DNA of 64,000 nt from Rhyacophila brunnea (GCA_022495005.1 JAGYXB010000791.1:496001-560000); one strand, 5' to 3'; shown: positions 44,378 to 55,689, counted from the first letter of the stretch. The notes: generated by a model not told the origin, from the sequence alone. Numbers and translations: made by a program.

Positions 44378-45660
44378 CGAGGGTGGGTCAATAATTCCTT
44401 AGAAAAAAGCATTAAAACAGTTTTTATTTTTGTATTTTTTTTTATTTTTCAACATAATCTCCTTTGAGCTCAATACACTTGGTTAGACGTTTCTCAATTT
44501 TTTTTAAACCGTCAGAAAAATAAGTTTTCGGAAGGTCCTCAAAATAAGCATTTGTCCGATCGATGACTTCTTCATTTGAAAAAAAACGTTGTCCACTTAG
44601 CCCATTTTTTAAAGTTTGGGAAAAGGAAAAAGTCACTGGGAGCTAAATCTGGCGAATACAGTGGGTGGTCGACCAATTCGAACTTCAATTCTTCAATTTT
44701 AGCCATTGATCGTAAACATGTGTGAACACGGGCATTGTCCTGATGAAGAGGATTTTTTTCCTGTTTAAATGAGGCCGTTTTTCTTCAATTTTGTTTTTTA
44801 GCTGGTCCAATAAAGATGCATAATAATTCCCTGTTATTGTTTTTCCTTTTTCCAAATAGTCAACGAAAATAATTTCACGTGCATCCCAAAATACAGTAGC
44901 CATAACCTTACCAGCTGATTTTACGGTTTCGCCTTCTTTGGACATGGTTCGCCTTTCGCAATCCACTGCTTTGACTGTTCTTTCGTCTCGGGAGTATAGT
45001 GGTGTATTCATGTTTCATCTACAGTCACAAAGCGACGAAAAAATTCATCCGGATTGCGTTGCATGAGCGACAACAGGGCTTTAGTGGCCACCACCCTATT
45101 GCGTTTATTGTCGACTGTGAGCAAACGCGGCACCCATCTTGCAGAAATATTTTTCATGCCCAATTTGTCATGTAAAATAGAAATGACGCTACCTTTTGAG
45201 ATCCCTGTAACCTCAATTATCTCACTCAACTTTAATCTTCGGTCACTTAACACCATATCGTGGATTTTATTGATCATTTCTGGTGTAGTCACCTCTACAG
45301 GACGTCCTGAGCGTGGTTCATCCTTTGTTGATGTACGACCACGTTTAAATTCATTTAACCAGTTATAAATAGTTGCAAGTGAAGGAACAGATATTCCGTG
45401 AACTAAATCCAACTCATTTTTTATTTCCTTTGCTGTTAACCCTTTTATATTAAAATGTTTAATAACAGCTCTAAACTCAATTTTCTCCATTTTCCATTTT
45501 CCATTTCTACAAATGTACGAGAAACACACAACAACCCGACCAATCTGATTGAAACTTCGCAGCATACTGAATCGGTAGTGCCGCTGCATGAAAACAAACC
45601 GCTTACAGTACTAGTCGCGCCACTTGTCGGCTTTTCTAAGGACTTATTGACCCACCCTCG
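44378..45660 (-). mobile_element. Full-length mariner transposon
   Basis: The 1283-bp element has ends CGAGGGTGGGTCAATAATTC and CGAGGGTGGGTCAATAAGTC (inverted, about 29 bp, one mismatch). It is inserted at TA (44376-44377 and 45661-45662). D1 shows the empty site GATTATAGTAC. Size and ends are those of an intact mariner, but its transposase frame is broken. Confidence 0.96.
44442..45490 (-). pseudogene. Mariner transposase, inactivated
   Basis: A coding span of about 350 codons, the usual mariner length, starts MEKIEFRAVIKHFNIKGLTA (45490). Then come helix-turn-helix domains (NWLNEFKRGRTS, DEPRSGRP, ISKGSVISILHDKLGM) and the first catalytic Asp in FVTVDET. A stop replaces the expected Trp just after VDET. 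Frameshifts follow near 44925 and 44750, and another near 44615. The second Asp (HQDNARVHT, about 44735) and third Asp (YSPDLAPSDFFLF, about 44650) codons are still present in shifted frames, so the DD34D triad is discernible but no single product can be made. Confidence 0.93.
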
Positions 45661-45880
45661 TAGTACAAAGGCGTAAAAATTATAGTATTTCTGAAAAAAA
45701 TATAGTACAGGAACATTTTTCGTCTTGAATCCCTTAAAATTATAGTATTTTGGCATATTTGGCGTAAAATTATAGTATTTTACATTTTTCGCCGAATCAA
45801 AATTATAGTATTGTACTATAATTATAGTACGGTTGGCAACACTGCCTCCACCCTTCACTACTGCTGTGCGTGATTGTATA

Positions 45881-46493
45881 ATGCGCGTGAATCGTGCTCC
45901 GAGGCCTACGACCAATGACATTATTAATGGACAACGCACTCAATACAGTAGCTAGCAATTAAATTCAGGCACAGCGACATTCGCACATGTATAGGTAGAC
46001 GTCACGCAATTATTTCCATTATGCGATATCACGAATCGGGAATTTATAGCAATATCACCTTTATTGTAATGGCGTTAGAATAGTGTTTCTAGTGTCAATG
46101 TTCATTTGAGCGAACCCGTTCGAACCGAACCGTTCGGCAGACCGGCAAAAAGCATCGGGAATTTATAGCAATATCACCTTTATTGTAATGGCGTTAGAAC
46201 AGATTATGCCATTCGGCAGACCCGACAAAAAAGTGAGTGTCATTTTTATTCCCAGATGCTTCGTCCATATTAATGTCATTGCCTACGATGGACTGAGTTG
46301 AGCTTGACGCTACACATACGTACATATGCATTTCGATTTTTTGAGAATTATTTTTGATACTTATATCAGAATGCGATAGATTTGAATTAATTTATTTTGT
46401 GAATTTATATACCTTTCTTACGCGAACTAGCAGAAAAGCCATTCGTGTCTATAAAATTTCCTATGGTTTCATGCTAAATAATTTTAGTACGTT
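45881..46493. repeat. Unrecognised region with a 46-bp direct duplication
   Basis: Segments 46035-46080 and 46154-46199 are identical over 46 bases (ATCGGGAATTTATAGCAATA onward to GGCGTTAGAA). CGGCAGACC-G-CAAAAA words also occur twice beside them. No gene was found. Confidence 0.7.
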
Positions 46494-46506
46494 GATTGGA
46501 GGTATA

Positions 46507-46694
46507 CGGTGGTCGTGCGGCTTACGCGTCGGCCTATAATGTCGTGGATCCCAGGTTCGAATCGTGGTTCTGGTAAATACACATATTGTTTTTTCAATGT
46601 CAGACAATGGACCTAATAGGTTGAGGAAGTGGCTAAAATCCATTTCTCGTAACATAAACCCCCATCGGGCATGATTAAAAAAAGAAAAAAGAAA
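46507..46694 (+). mobile_element. tRNA-derived SINE, copy S2
   Basis: The head CGGTGGTCGTGCGGCTTACG and box B GGTTCGAATCG are followed by a body and an A-rich GAAAAAAGAAA tail. It is flanked by a perfect 13-bp duplication GATTGGAGGTATA (46494-46506 and 46695-46707), which sets its limits and shows insertion by target-primed reverse transcription. Confidence 0.93.
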
Positions 46695-46707
46695 GATTGG
46701 AGGTATA

Positions 46708-47124
46708 TTTCTTACTATTTTCTTTAAATACAGATCATTTTGATATTATCAATAGGTACTTAATTGAATAAAACCGGTACCGACCATTATTAAATTGATT
46801 GGAATCGATTTTACATATGATTACAAAAAAGCACTCGAATATATGAGTTTGCGACACCTACTGAAATGTTCTTCAAATATAAGTGTACATACGTCGTTAT
46901 AGACGCGACTGGATTGGAACTGTATCGATAAAGCCGTTTAAACTAGTTACTTACCTTCTTTTAAATTAAAATGTAGGTCGTTAAGTAGTATAACAAATTA
47001 TTAGGATTCGGTTCTTATCCTCTTCCTGTCATATAAATGTGTTCATCACGATAAACTCGTACATATCTAAGTATATAGTTACATATCCCAACTTACGTAT
47101 TATTCAAGTTTCGAATGTTAAACT
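46708..47124. other. AT-rich, nothing recognised
   Basis: No gene or paired repeat was seen. Confidence 0.45.
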
Positions 47125-47128
47125 TTAA

Positions 47129-47497
47129 GGCTATACTTCAGTTGAAGCATGGTCTAAATCTAAAAAGATCGTGGCTAGGCGATGCGCGGATTGTGAAAAT
47201 GACGCGTGCCGAACGAAATATAATTTGTCATAAAAATCCAACATGCGTCCATTTAATGTTATGTTTATTGTTATATTACTAACAATAATAATATATTCAT
47301 TGACATGTTTTCTTTTTTAAGTACATACTAAAGTTGTTAAGTCATCTTTACACGATTTAAGAATATTTTTATCCGACGCCATTACAAAACAAATCGACGT
47401 GCAGACACCTCGACTGTCGGTCTCCGATTAGCGACTAGTGAGAAATTTCGTCGCACATACAGTTTAAAATTATTTGCCGTTTCACTGAAGTACGCTC
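47129..47497. mobile_element. TTAA-target MITE family B, copy B5 (subfamily 2)
   Basis: It is flanked by TTAA at 47125-47128 and 47498-47501. Its ends are GGCTATACTTCAGTTGAAGC and, inward from the right, GAGCGTACTTCAGTGAAACG. It is in reverse orientation relative to B6, which starts at the very next base after the shared TTAA. Confidence 0.93.
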
Positions 47498-47501
47498 TTA
47501 A

Positions 47502-47861
47502 GGTGATACATCAGTGAAACGGCAAATAATAGGCGCGACGAAATTTTGGACTCGCTGCCATTCGGAGAGAGAAGGTCGAGCTGGAAACACGTGAATTTGT
47601 TTCGTGATGGCGACGGGCGTATTAATTCTTAAATCGTCTAAAGATGACTAAAAACTTTACCCATTTACTTTAAAAAGAAAACATGTCAATGAATATGTTA
47701 TCATTGTTACTGATAGAACAATAAACAGAACATTAAATGTACACATGTTGGATTTATAATATGACAAATTATATTTCGTGTGACATGCGTCATTTGCACC
47801 CGCGACCCGCAATCCGCGCATCGCCTAGCCACGATCTTTTTAGACCGTGCCTCAACTAACC
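47502..47861. mobile_element. TTAA-target MITE family B, copy B6
   Basis: It starts GGTGATACATCAGTGAAACG right after the TTAA shared with B5 and ends CTCAACTAACC before TTAA at 47862-47865. The right tip lacks about 7 bases (TGCATGG) compared with B2-B4. Its body is nearer to subfamily 1. Confidence 0.92.
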
Positions 47862-47865
47862 TTAA

Positions 47866-50380
47866 GTAATCTAATCATTGACACCTGTTTATTTATTTAT
47901 TCAGGTAAAAACCATATTATGACATAATAGTGATTGATCAACACGCAATAATACACAGTATGCAATAATAATGAGTAATAAATAATAAAAATCACTCAAT
48001 GTAAAAAATGGAATAATCATTAATAAAAAATAATTACAACAGAGTTTAATTTAAGGAAAATCTATTAATTAAACGTCATGTTAACAAATCATAAGCTATA
48101 TACCTAACTCGAAATATGTGTCACCCTATTTTTCAGTAAAATTACTCTTCAAAAGTGACCCTGTCCGATTACAAATGTGACAGTCAGAATTAAAATCATG
48201 CACGATCAAATATTATTTTAAAACGTGGTCTTTTTTAGTCGTTTACATCAATCACTAGCACAGTTTTTGCAATTTTCTCTAATATCAATAAAAATTCATA
48301 ATATTAATGTCAAAAATTGTACATCAACTGAACTTCTATAAAAGTTGTCAATTTCACATGGGCCTGGCGTATCTACATATTTTAGATGTACCTATGTAAT
48401 TATTTTTTACGTCAACGAATACCTAATTGTAATCTAAATTTTATGGTATAAATCACTGTAATAAAGTATTTTAAATCAGTTAATAATATCCTGCTAAGAG
48501 GACGGAACAGGTCCTAATCTTTACCCGTAGGAACACTGCGCTGGCACGTAAATATGCCACAACGAATCAAGTCGTTTCGTAATGGGCATTCAAACATGCC
48601 GGAAATCAAATAAAATCAAAAGTATCACAGTTATTCAATAAATAAAATGCCTGTCGAAAGGACTAATTTATAACAAATTATAATACGTATTATGATATTA
48701 TGAAGTAATTGTCCGCAATGAAGTAAGTGAAGTTAATTTGTTATTAAGTGTATTTGAAGTGGATGCATCTTATAAGCTACAACTGGTACCCAAAGTGTGA
48801 AATAAATTTGTGGTTTTCATCCTTCAAGAAGTATGCAAAAAGAGTGTCCGATAAAAAATAATATATTTTAACATTAAATATGGCAATGGTATTACCTGTA
48901 TAATTCTAGAATCTAGTCTAGATGATAAAACAATATTTTCATAGAAGGTAAGAAAACACACAGGGAAAATGATGGAGCATATTTTTTTCCCTTACTGTTG
49001 TCAACATGACATACCTAACAAAGTTTACCAATATATAGGTAAGTATATATTATATTTTGATTGATGAGTGTTTTTTCTACCGCAGGAAGATTTATTAGAT
49101 TTCTATAAGTATTATATTTTTATATTACCTACAGTTTGCAATGTTACCTGATATTTTTGTACGTGTGAAAAGAATTGATTTGGAGTAGGTACTTACCTGT
49201 CCAGAAGTCGGAAGGTAAAATGACTGAGGTGAAAAAATAAACTGTCACTGCTTTCGTTCGCCATTCATTCAGTGATGAACGAATCTATATTGATAATATA
49301 TAGTTACATAATAACTAAGATAATTAATTGTTATAATAGGTATATATTACCCTGTTTACACTTTTACTTTTTTTTTTACTTATCGCGGCAATAACAAAAA
49401 AATGCACGTGTAAACACGTATTATCGTTCAAATTTCAAGATTGCATGCATGGATTAAAAAGGTTCAGAAACTTCTGAATTGTCATGCGACAATTGGACAG
49501 TGCAATATCTGCGCATGCGCAGTAGAACGATAGTAGAGAACCTGCCTGTAAAAAACCGAACTACACCGCGAAAAGATTCATTTTGAGGTTAACCAATTTT
49601 CACGACCTGTCAAATAGTACCATAAAATGACACCATCGCGCTTCGCTTACTATTGAAGAATGAGATTGGCAACACAGTCAGCAATTTTACGTGTAAGCCG
49701 TTATTATCGCGATAGTTTAAAATACACACCATTGGTACGTGTACAGTCGCTATCAGTATATAAAAAAATATTACAGGCAGATTATTACCTACTTTGGATT
49801 CCGTAAACATCTAAAGTGCTATCATGGAACGCGAAAAATTGATATGACGATGACAGGTGGTGACCAGTCCCCAAATATGGATCAGAATATTGTGTTATCA
49901 GTAAAAAGTCTGAAAACGGTATTCTGGTGATCTTTAGGTGTTCGAAACAAAAATCATAAAAAGACGATATTTGAAGCCAGAAACGAATATGGAGCGTGTT
50001 GCATATATCACAATCACGAAATCTACGAGAAATCTGGGGAACCCAACATAATTTAATTTTTTTAATTTAAATTTAAAATTTATAAACATATTATGTTATT
50101 TTTTTTCTCTACCAAAATAACATTGCTTTTTTCACTCAGATAAAGTAATACGTAGTGTCACCTCCGAAGGGATGAAATTGAGCTTTGAGTACTCCCTCTT
50201 GATTGCCAGTACAGGCCTGATATCGTCATGCTGGGTACTCGGCGACATAATGACAACGGAAGTTTGCAGAGAGAAGCGGTATAATTTATTTACAAAAATA
50301 CTTGAGTACCCGATTACAGCGTATACAATAATCAATACTAAACTTGTAATATTATGATTTTACTGAGGCATAGCAGCACA
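47866..50380. other. AT-rich, nothing firmly recognised
   Basis: The stretch 49346-49745 has CTGTTTACACTTTTAC at the left and GTGTACAG at the right, but matching of ends is too weak to call an element. The frames at 49610-50357 have no motif. Confidence 0.4.
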
Positions 50381-50960
50381 GTAGCCGACGTGCCGAAAGA
50401 CAAAAGCCAAGTATTAGGCGTAAAACCCACTTAACGCAGCAAGTGTGGCTCTCGCGCAAAATTTCACAAGTGGCGCGTAAATCAACGAAAATACAACGTA
50501 ATCAAATACGCCAGCGCCCACTGGATTTCACGACGCATTATACGCGCCCGCCGCATGAATCATCGTTTTTCGCGAATCACCGCTTCTCGGCGATACGAAT
50601 GAAAGAAAATACAATGGAGCCATTCATTGAACACAGCGAGCAAAATCACGCTCTGGACGGCGTCGTCGATCGACGGACGAAAAGTCATTATTTAGAACAG
50701 AGAACTCATTGTTTAATTTTATTGCATGTCCTATATTTCGCTGGTTGAATAATGTCCTCGTAAATATTAATTACAAGCCCCGAAATAATATAATATTTTT
50801 ATTGGTTTGTTATGAGATTCGCTGTAATAATAATTATGTTGTGCTGCTTGGGCCGCTTATTACATAGGTGAAGGGTAATGCGCGGCAAGAGACGTGTCAT
50901 TATGGTTATGAATACGCCGACTTCGCCCGCTCGACGCGTTCTATTGGCACCATCGCTTAG
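50380..50960. promoter_or_regulatory. CpG-richer block, possible regulatory or unrecognised exon DNA (weak)
   Basis: This block is clearly less AT-rich than its surroundings, with CGCGAATCACCGCTTCTCGG, GGCGTCGTCGATCGACGGAC and TAATGCGCGGCAAGAG words. The 101-codon frame at 50443-50748 has no recognisable domain or splice support. There is no repeat partner in the window. It could be a regulatory island or an old repeat. Confidence 0.2.
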
Positions 50961-51605
50961 TCACAGATCTCGATAGAAAATAATCTAATAAAGAAGATAA
51001 TCAAAATAACAACGTGGCTTCTACTGGTGAAAGTGGAGAATACCTCCGTATCTCTCTACCTGCAGTCTGGGGTGCTTCATCCCCTTTCTCCATGCGTCGG
51101 CAGGTCTTTTACCTACATGTCTGTGTCACAAATTTATCAGAACTCTGCCTGAGCTATGCTAATTATTAATTGCCAAACAATATTATTATTATAAAATCTA
51201 CAACGAAGCCAAACACATTTTTATAATATATATGCTATGTCTGGTATTCAACCCTGCTCATTTCTCTATGAGTCAGCGCGATAATGATTTCGACCATTTT
51301 AAAGTTCTGGAGTAGATTTCCTTCAGGGATGACACTTTTATTGGTATCAGTAGGTAGATCATATTTTATGATATTATAATTCACGAATATATGTGCATAC
51401 GTACCTGAGTCAGCTCATTAAGCTATTAGGTCCAAAGGAATATCATTGTATTACATATACGACAAATGATAATAGTATGTTCTTATTCATTATTGCATCA
51501 CATACACATGCATCAGCTGATAGGTATTCCAAACTAGTCCAGAGGATTGGTCAATCAACTAAAAATGCTGGAAAATAAATTAAAAACTATATTTCTTGTA
51601 CGTAC
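50961..51605. other. AT-rich, nothing recognised
   Basis: No gene or paired repeat was seen. Confidence 0.45.
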
Positions 51606-52139
51606 TTATAGTGCAGGATCCCATAGACTTCTCGTATACATAATATGAGGAACGCATTCTGACAATTGGAATAGGTTTAAGGGGTCACCAAGATATATAA
51701 TGTCGATGTTGCCAGGCGATATTAGTGGTCAATTTTTTTTTATTGACGTTTTAATTTTTTTTCTTATAACCCACCAAAAATTGTTCCAAATTCTTCAATA
51801 AAACTAAGACCGAATCAGGGATTGATTGAAAATGCAATAATTTTACCATGCCATCGGCATGGTCGTAGAACGGTTCGTCCTAAAAATAGCGGATAGTGCA
51901 ATGTGTTCAAAATTATCGATTCTTAGGATCCTCCTTGGCTTAAATTATTTTATTTAGTAGCATTTTTGTATAAAATCACGCAGATTGGTTTCTTTACTGT
52001 ATCTATGCATATGACATTAGTTTTAGTATTATGGTTAATCCAAAAACAGTGTAGGTTGTATATAGAGGTTGAATAAATGAAATAACGATAACCACTAACC
52101 ACACTACGTACACATTTATTTAAAAAAAGAAACAGCAAG

Positions 52140-53105
52140 TCAAGTGTTCAAACTGCTTTAAGTAAAGTATCATGATCACAGTTTTTACAAACACTACTTA
52201 CACATTTGCACAATGCTATACATGTCAAAGCCGATTTCTTATAACTACATGATAATGTACGGCAGTTAGAATTACATTTGCATGGTTTAACTAAATAATT
52301 TGTTAGAGGTTCATTCGTGATTAATTGTCTTGGATACAAATTATTTTCCCATAACTCATAGCCAAGTTGTAGAAATTAACAGGCTCAAATAGTGGATCAG
52401 GTGAGCTTTTCCATAAATAAACTTGTGCTGAAGCCTTTAAACATTGTAAATACAATGAATCATATGTGCATATCACTCTTGACAAATTTAAACTAAATCC
52501 AATATTTTGGGAAATAAATTTATATCGAAGTTCATCCGCTGTTGTTTTTGTTTATAAATAAGTAAGTGCAAACTTTTTCCAGGTCTTGAAACTGCTGTGG
52601 TCTCCAACAATCCATTTCATAAAGCTGAAAGTGCATCTTGAACAAAATTCATTAACGAGATGGTTACAGCTTGTTTTTCTGTACATATTCGACTAGTGGT
52701 GTCGCAGCCGGTTAAAGAATGTAATGCTGGTAAAATATTACAAATATTTTCGCCAAGAGACTCAGCTGCCAAATGGCATTCTAAAATACGGGATTTCTTC
52801 TGAGATCTCTGAAACCATAATCCACGGCAACCAATCGTTGCAAGTTTATTCCAGAAATAAATGCCTAAGATTAAAACATCTGTATCGGGACTGTAATAAT
52901 CTCCAAATTTTGCATTCTTACAGCATGAAATATATGACAGAATATTCTAGAGTCTGCTTCTAAATGATTTTGATTTTAAATCAATGGCGTCAGTGAAAAT
53001 TGATCCCTTCAATTTAAACCATAGTGTGTGGTCGTCAAATCCACCATAAATGTACAGCTCACTTTCTTCGTTGATTTTTGCAAATGTGAGGCATTTTTGC
53101 AAATA
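52140..53105 (-). pseudogene. LTGCDTTS-type repeat-element protein, broken
   Basis: On the minus strand in order: a segment YSPDTDVLILGIYFWNKLAT; LAAESLGENICNILPALHSL followed by TGCDTTS; SLMNFVQDALSALW-like helices; QVYLWKSSPDPLFEPV; and a Cys-rich C-terminus KPCKCNSNCRTLSCSY...CIALCKC. The order DTDVL, LPAxHxLTGCDTTS, P...P and a CxCxxxCxxxxCxC tail matches a widespread repetitive protein family of insects and other animals whose biochemical role is unknown to me. Stops (such as after FRSRL and ILDLV) and a frameshift near 52370 kill it. Confidence 0.75.
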
Positions 53106-53203
53106 AATTTAAAAAGCTGTAATTTATTTTGAGGGCTCACAAAAAAATCTTTGCAATTAATCCACCACATCTAAGGGACATCACCAAGGCTTACATATTA
53201 TAA

Positions 53204-53515
53204 GTATTTACACTGTTTAAGGGCTTCAGCACAAGTTTATTTAAGAAAAAGCTCATCTGATCCACTATTGAACCTATAGATTTCCTACAACTTGGCTATA
53301 AGTTACGAGAAAATAATTTGTATCCAAGAAAAATGACGAATGAGCCTCTACCAAATTATTTAGTTAAACCATGCATATGTAATTATAACTGCCGTACATT
53401 ATCATGGAGTAATAAGAAATTGGCTTTGACATGTATATTATTGTGCAAATGTGTAAGTAGTGTTTGTAAAAACTGTGATCATGATACTTTACTTAAAGCA
53501 GTTTGGAACACTTGA
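53204..53515 (+). pseudogene. Inverted partial copy of the same gene (right arm of J)
   Basis: The plus strand repeats the 3' part of the gene: an ASAQVYL segment, then after a frameshift FLQLGYKLRENNLYPRK and the Cys-rich tail KPCICNYNCRTLSWSNKK...CILLCKCVSSVCKNC. Compared with the left arm, one Cys in the CxC series is Trp here, and one in the left arm is Tyr. The copies therefore decayed independently after the inverted duplication. Confidence 0.8.
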
Positions 53516-54066
53516 CTTGTTGTTTCTTTTTTTTAATAAAAATGTGTACTTAGTGTGGTTAGTGGTTATCGTTATTTAATTTATTCACCTACCTATATAT
53601 GCAACCTACACTGTTTCTGGATTAACCATAATACTAAAACTAATGTCATATGCATAGATATAGTAAAGAAACCAATCTGGGTGATTTTATACAAAAATGC
53701 TACTAAATAAAATAATTTAAGCCAAGGAGGATCCTAAGAATCGATAATTTTGATCACATTGCACTACCCGCTATTTTTATTTTTTCAAATGGGACGAACC
53801 GTTCTACGACCATGCCGATGGCATGGTACAATTATTGCATTTTCAATCAATCCCTGATTCGGTCTTGGTTTTATTGAAGAATTCGGAACAATTTTTGGTG
53901 GGTTATAAGAAAAAAAATTAGAACGTCAATAAAAAAAAATTGACCACTAATATCGCCTGGCAACATCGACATTATATATCTTGGTGACCGCTAAAACCTA
54001 TTCCAATTGTCAGAATGCGTTCCGCATATTATGTATACGAGAAGTCTATGGGATCCTGCACTATTA

Positions 54067-55260
54067 AGTATTTTTATAATGAATAGTTTTGTGTATGACA
54101 AATGATAGGTAGGTAATGATACCACCTTTAAATTGAATCATAGATGACACAATGGATATGTGAGCAGATAATTAATGATATTTGTCAGAATACATGACGT
54201 CATCAAGGCGAATCGTTTAAATGAACGAATTCATCATTAATCATTGTAAATATAGGTATTATGAAAATTTATTATATAGATAAATGAATAATGATAAATA
54301 ATCAATGTTGCGCTTCAAACGCAATTAAATTGATAATTAAGTTCATTTCTATAACCAAGTCGCTGAAGGGCGTAAGGGCATTTAGATGAACATTAGTCAT
54401 TAGTGGGTTAGAAAGCCTAAAAATTTCGTGCATGACATTTATCTCATGTTTATTAGCAAATTATCATTTACGCCCATTTGACTTAGAAAACTCGATATGT
54501 TTCGCCCAAGCACATGTTACTTGTAGTTTTTTTTATTAATTTTATAATTAATAAATTTGACAAGAAATAATAATAAAAATAACAAATTAGTTCAGTAGTT
54601 GATAGGTATTTCGGTCGTCACTGCTGCAGCTCCTCTGAGGAAATGCCCGAAGGCATGCGAACTCATCAGTTCTAATTAAATTAATACTTTATTAAGTATC
54701 ATTTGGTAAAAGTTACTAAAGTTGAATCTCATATATATGTGTCTGTGCGTGCTTGTTTGTGTGTGTGTGTGAAACTTATTTGAGTTGAGAAAAAATGTTC
54801 ATACCTACTTCTTGTAGTCTCGATAATGGATGATAACCGAAATGGTCGATTTATAGAATTTATATAATTATTTAAGTAAATTATACTTTTACTATGTAAG
54901 TGATAACTCTCACAATGATTAATTATTTATAGTAATCATTACGGCAAACGGAAGATTACCATTTCTTCTTCATATTCCGAGTATTATTATACAAAATAAT
55001 TGTTACATATTCATCTAATTATCTACATCTAATCACATCTAATTGTTACAATATTGTTACAAATTCGTCTAAAACATCGGATGCATTTCTAAATACATTA
55101 TATTGATCAGGGAAAAACATGTGAATTTTATTTAAAATTCAAACATGAGACTCTTACTAGAATACGGCCAACTATTTTTTTATTTAAGAAAACAAAACAT
55201 TGTGGACGTAATACATCTAAATCCAAGACGTACACAACATGAGATTTACATTATAACAAG
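54067..55260. other. AT-rich, nothing recognised
   Basis: A short (TG)n run lies at about 54758-54771. No gene or paired repeat was seen. Confidence 0.45.
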
Positions 55261-55664
55261 CGTTTCCGGGAACTTGTACGTATGCCGTTCGCCGTATCAC
55301 TTCACCGTGAGATGTTGTATCGGAAATATATGACCGTATAAATACTGTCCAACCTCTTTGAGTCGTATAGTGCTGACAAAAAATTCATGTCTAAATAAAA
55401 CACGATTCTTGTCGGTTTACACTTTACAGGAAGTCAGCAGCAAACAAATTTTGAAAATAGCCGATATACTGAATTATTTGTTAGGTAAGGTTTTCATTCT
55501 TGTATTCAAGAATTTTGCCTAAATAAGCTATGAAAATTGAATTAATATTCAAATTGAATCTATTATAATTGGAGACCGTATAGTATACGGCCATCTCTTT
55601 CCGATAGAAAGCTCACGGTGAGTTGTGCACGGTGAAATGTTTTACGTACAATTTACATGTTACC
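55261..55664. mobile_element. Palindromic MITE family A, copy A4
   Basis: The 404-bp copy runs from CGTTTCCGGGAACTTGTACG to GTACAATTTACATGTTACC and is nearly collinear with A3. No convincing 9-bp TSD remains (TATAACAAG against ATTTAGAAG). Confidence 0.88.
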
Positions 55665-55689
55665 ATTTAGAAGTAATTTGCCTAGTTGT

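Larger units (their letters stand above)
44346..45844. mobile_element. hAT-type MITE family D, copy D2, carrying mariner
   Basis: The ends CAGTGTTGCCA and TGGCAACACTG are flanked by a perfect 8-bp duplication CCTCCACC (44338-44345 and 45845-45852). Removing the mariner at 44378-45660 leaves a 214-216-bp element nearly identical to D1. Confidence 0.94.
44233..45880. mobile_element. Foldback family M, copy M2 (right arm), host of D2
   Basis: Sequence 44233-44345 (GGGTTTAATTGATTTTTTAA...GTGTGCACTATTTG...GATCTTAACAG) and 45853-45880 (TTCACTACTGCTGTG) match the right arm of M1 at about 14868-15010. The arm is split by D2 and its 8-bp duplication. Only this arm of M2 is visible. Confidence 0.75.
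51609..54063. mobile_element. Giant foldback element J, arms about 850 bp
   Basis: The arms 51609-52453 and 53204-54063 are reverse complements with scattered differences. The outer ends are TAGTGCAGGATCCCATAGAC on both sides. TTA flanks both ends (51606-51608 and 54064-54066), consistent with a 3-bp TSD. The unpaired centre of about 750 bp and the inner arms carry a broken protein gene. The 3-bp TTA target would fit PIF/Harbinger-type or CACTA-type elements, but the protein does not identify it. Confidence 0.9.

Noticed and set aside
49346..49745. Possible transposon with CTGTTTACAC and GTGTACAG ends
   Set aside because: Only about 8-10 bases pair, no TSD and no second copy; too weak to call.
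50443..50748. 101-codon plus-strand frame in the CpG-richer block
   Set aside because: No domain, no plausible promoter or splice sites, and the length is expected in a GC-richer patch.
55251..55673. 9-bp TSD for MITE A4
   Set aside because: The flanks TATAACAAG and ATTTAGAAG match at only 5 of 9 positions, no better than chance in AT-rich DNA.
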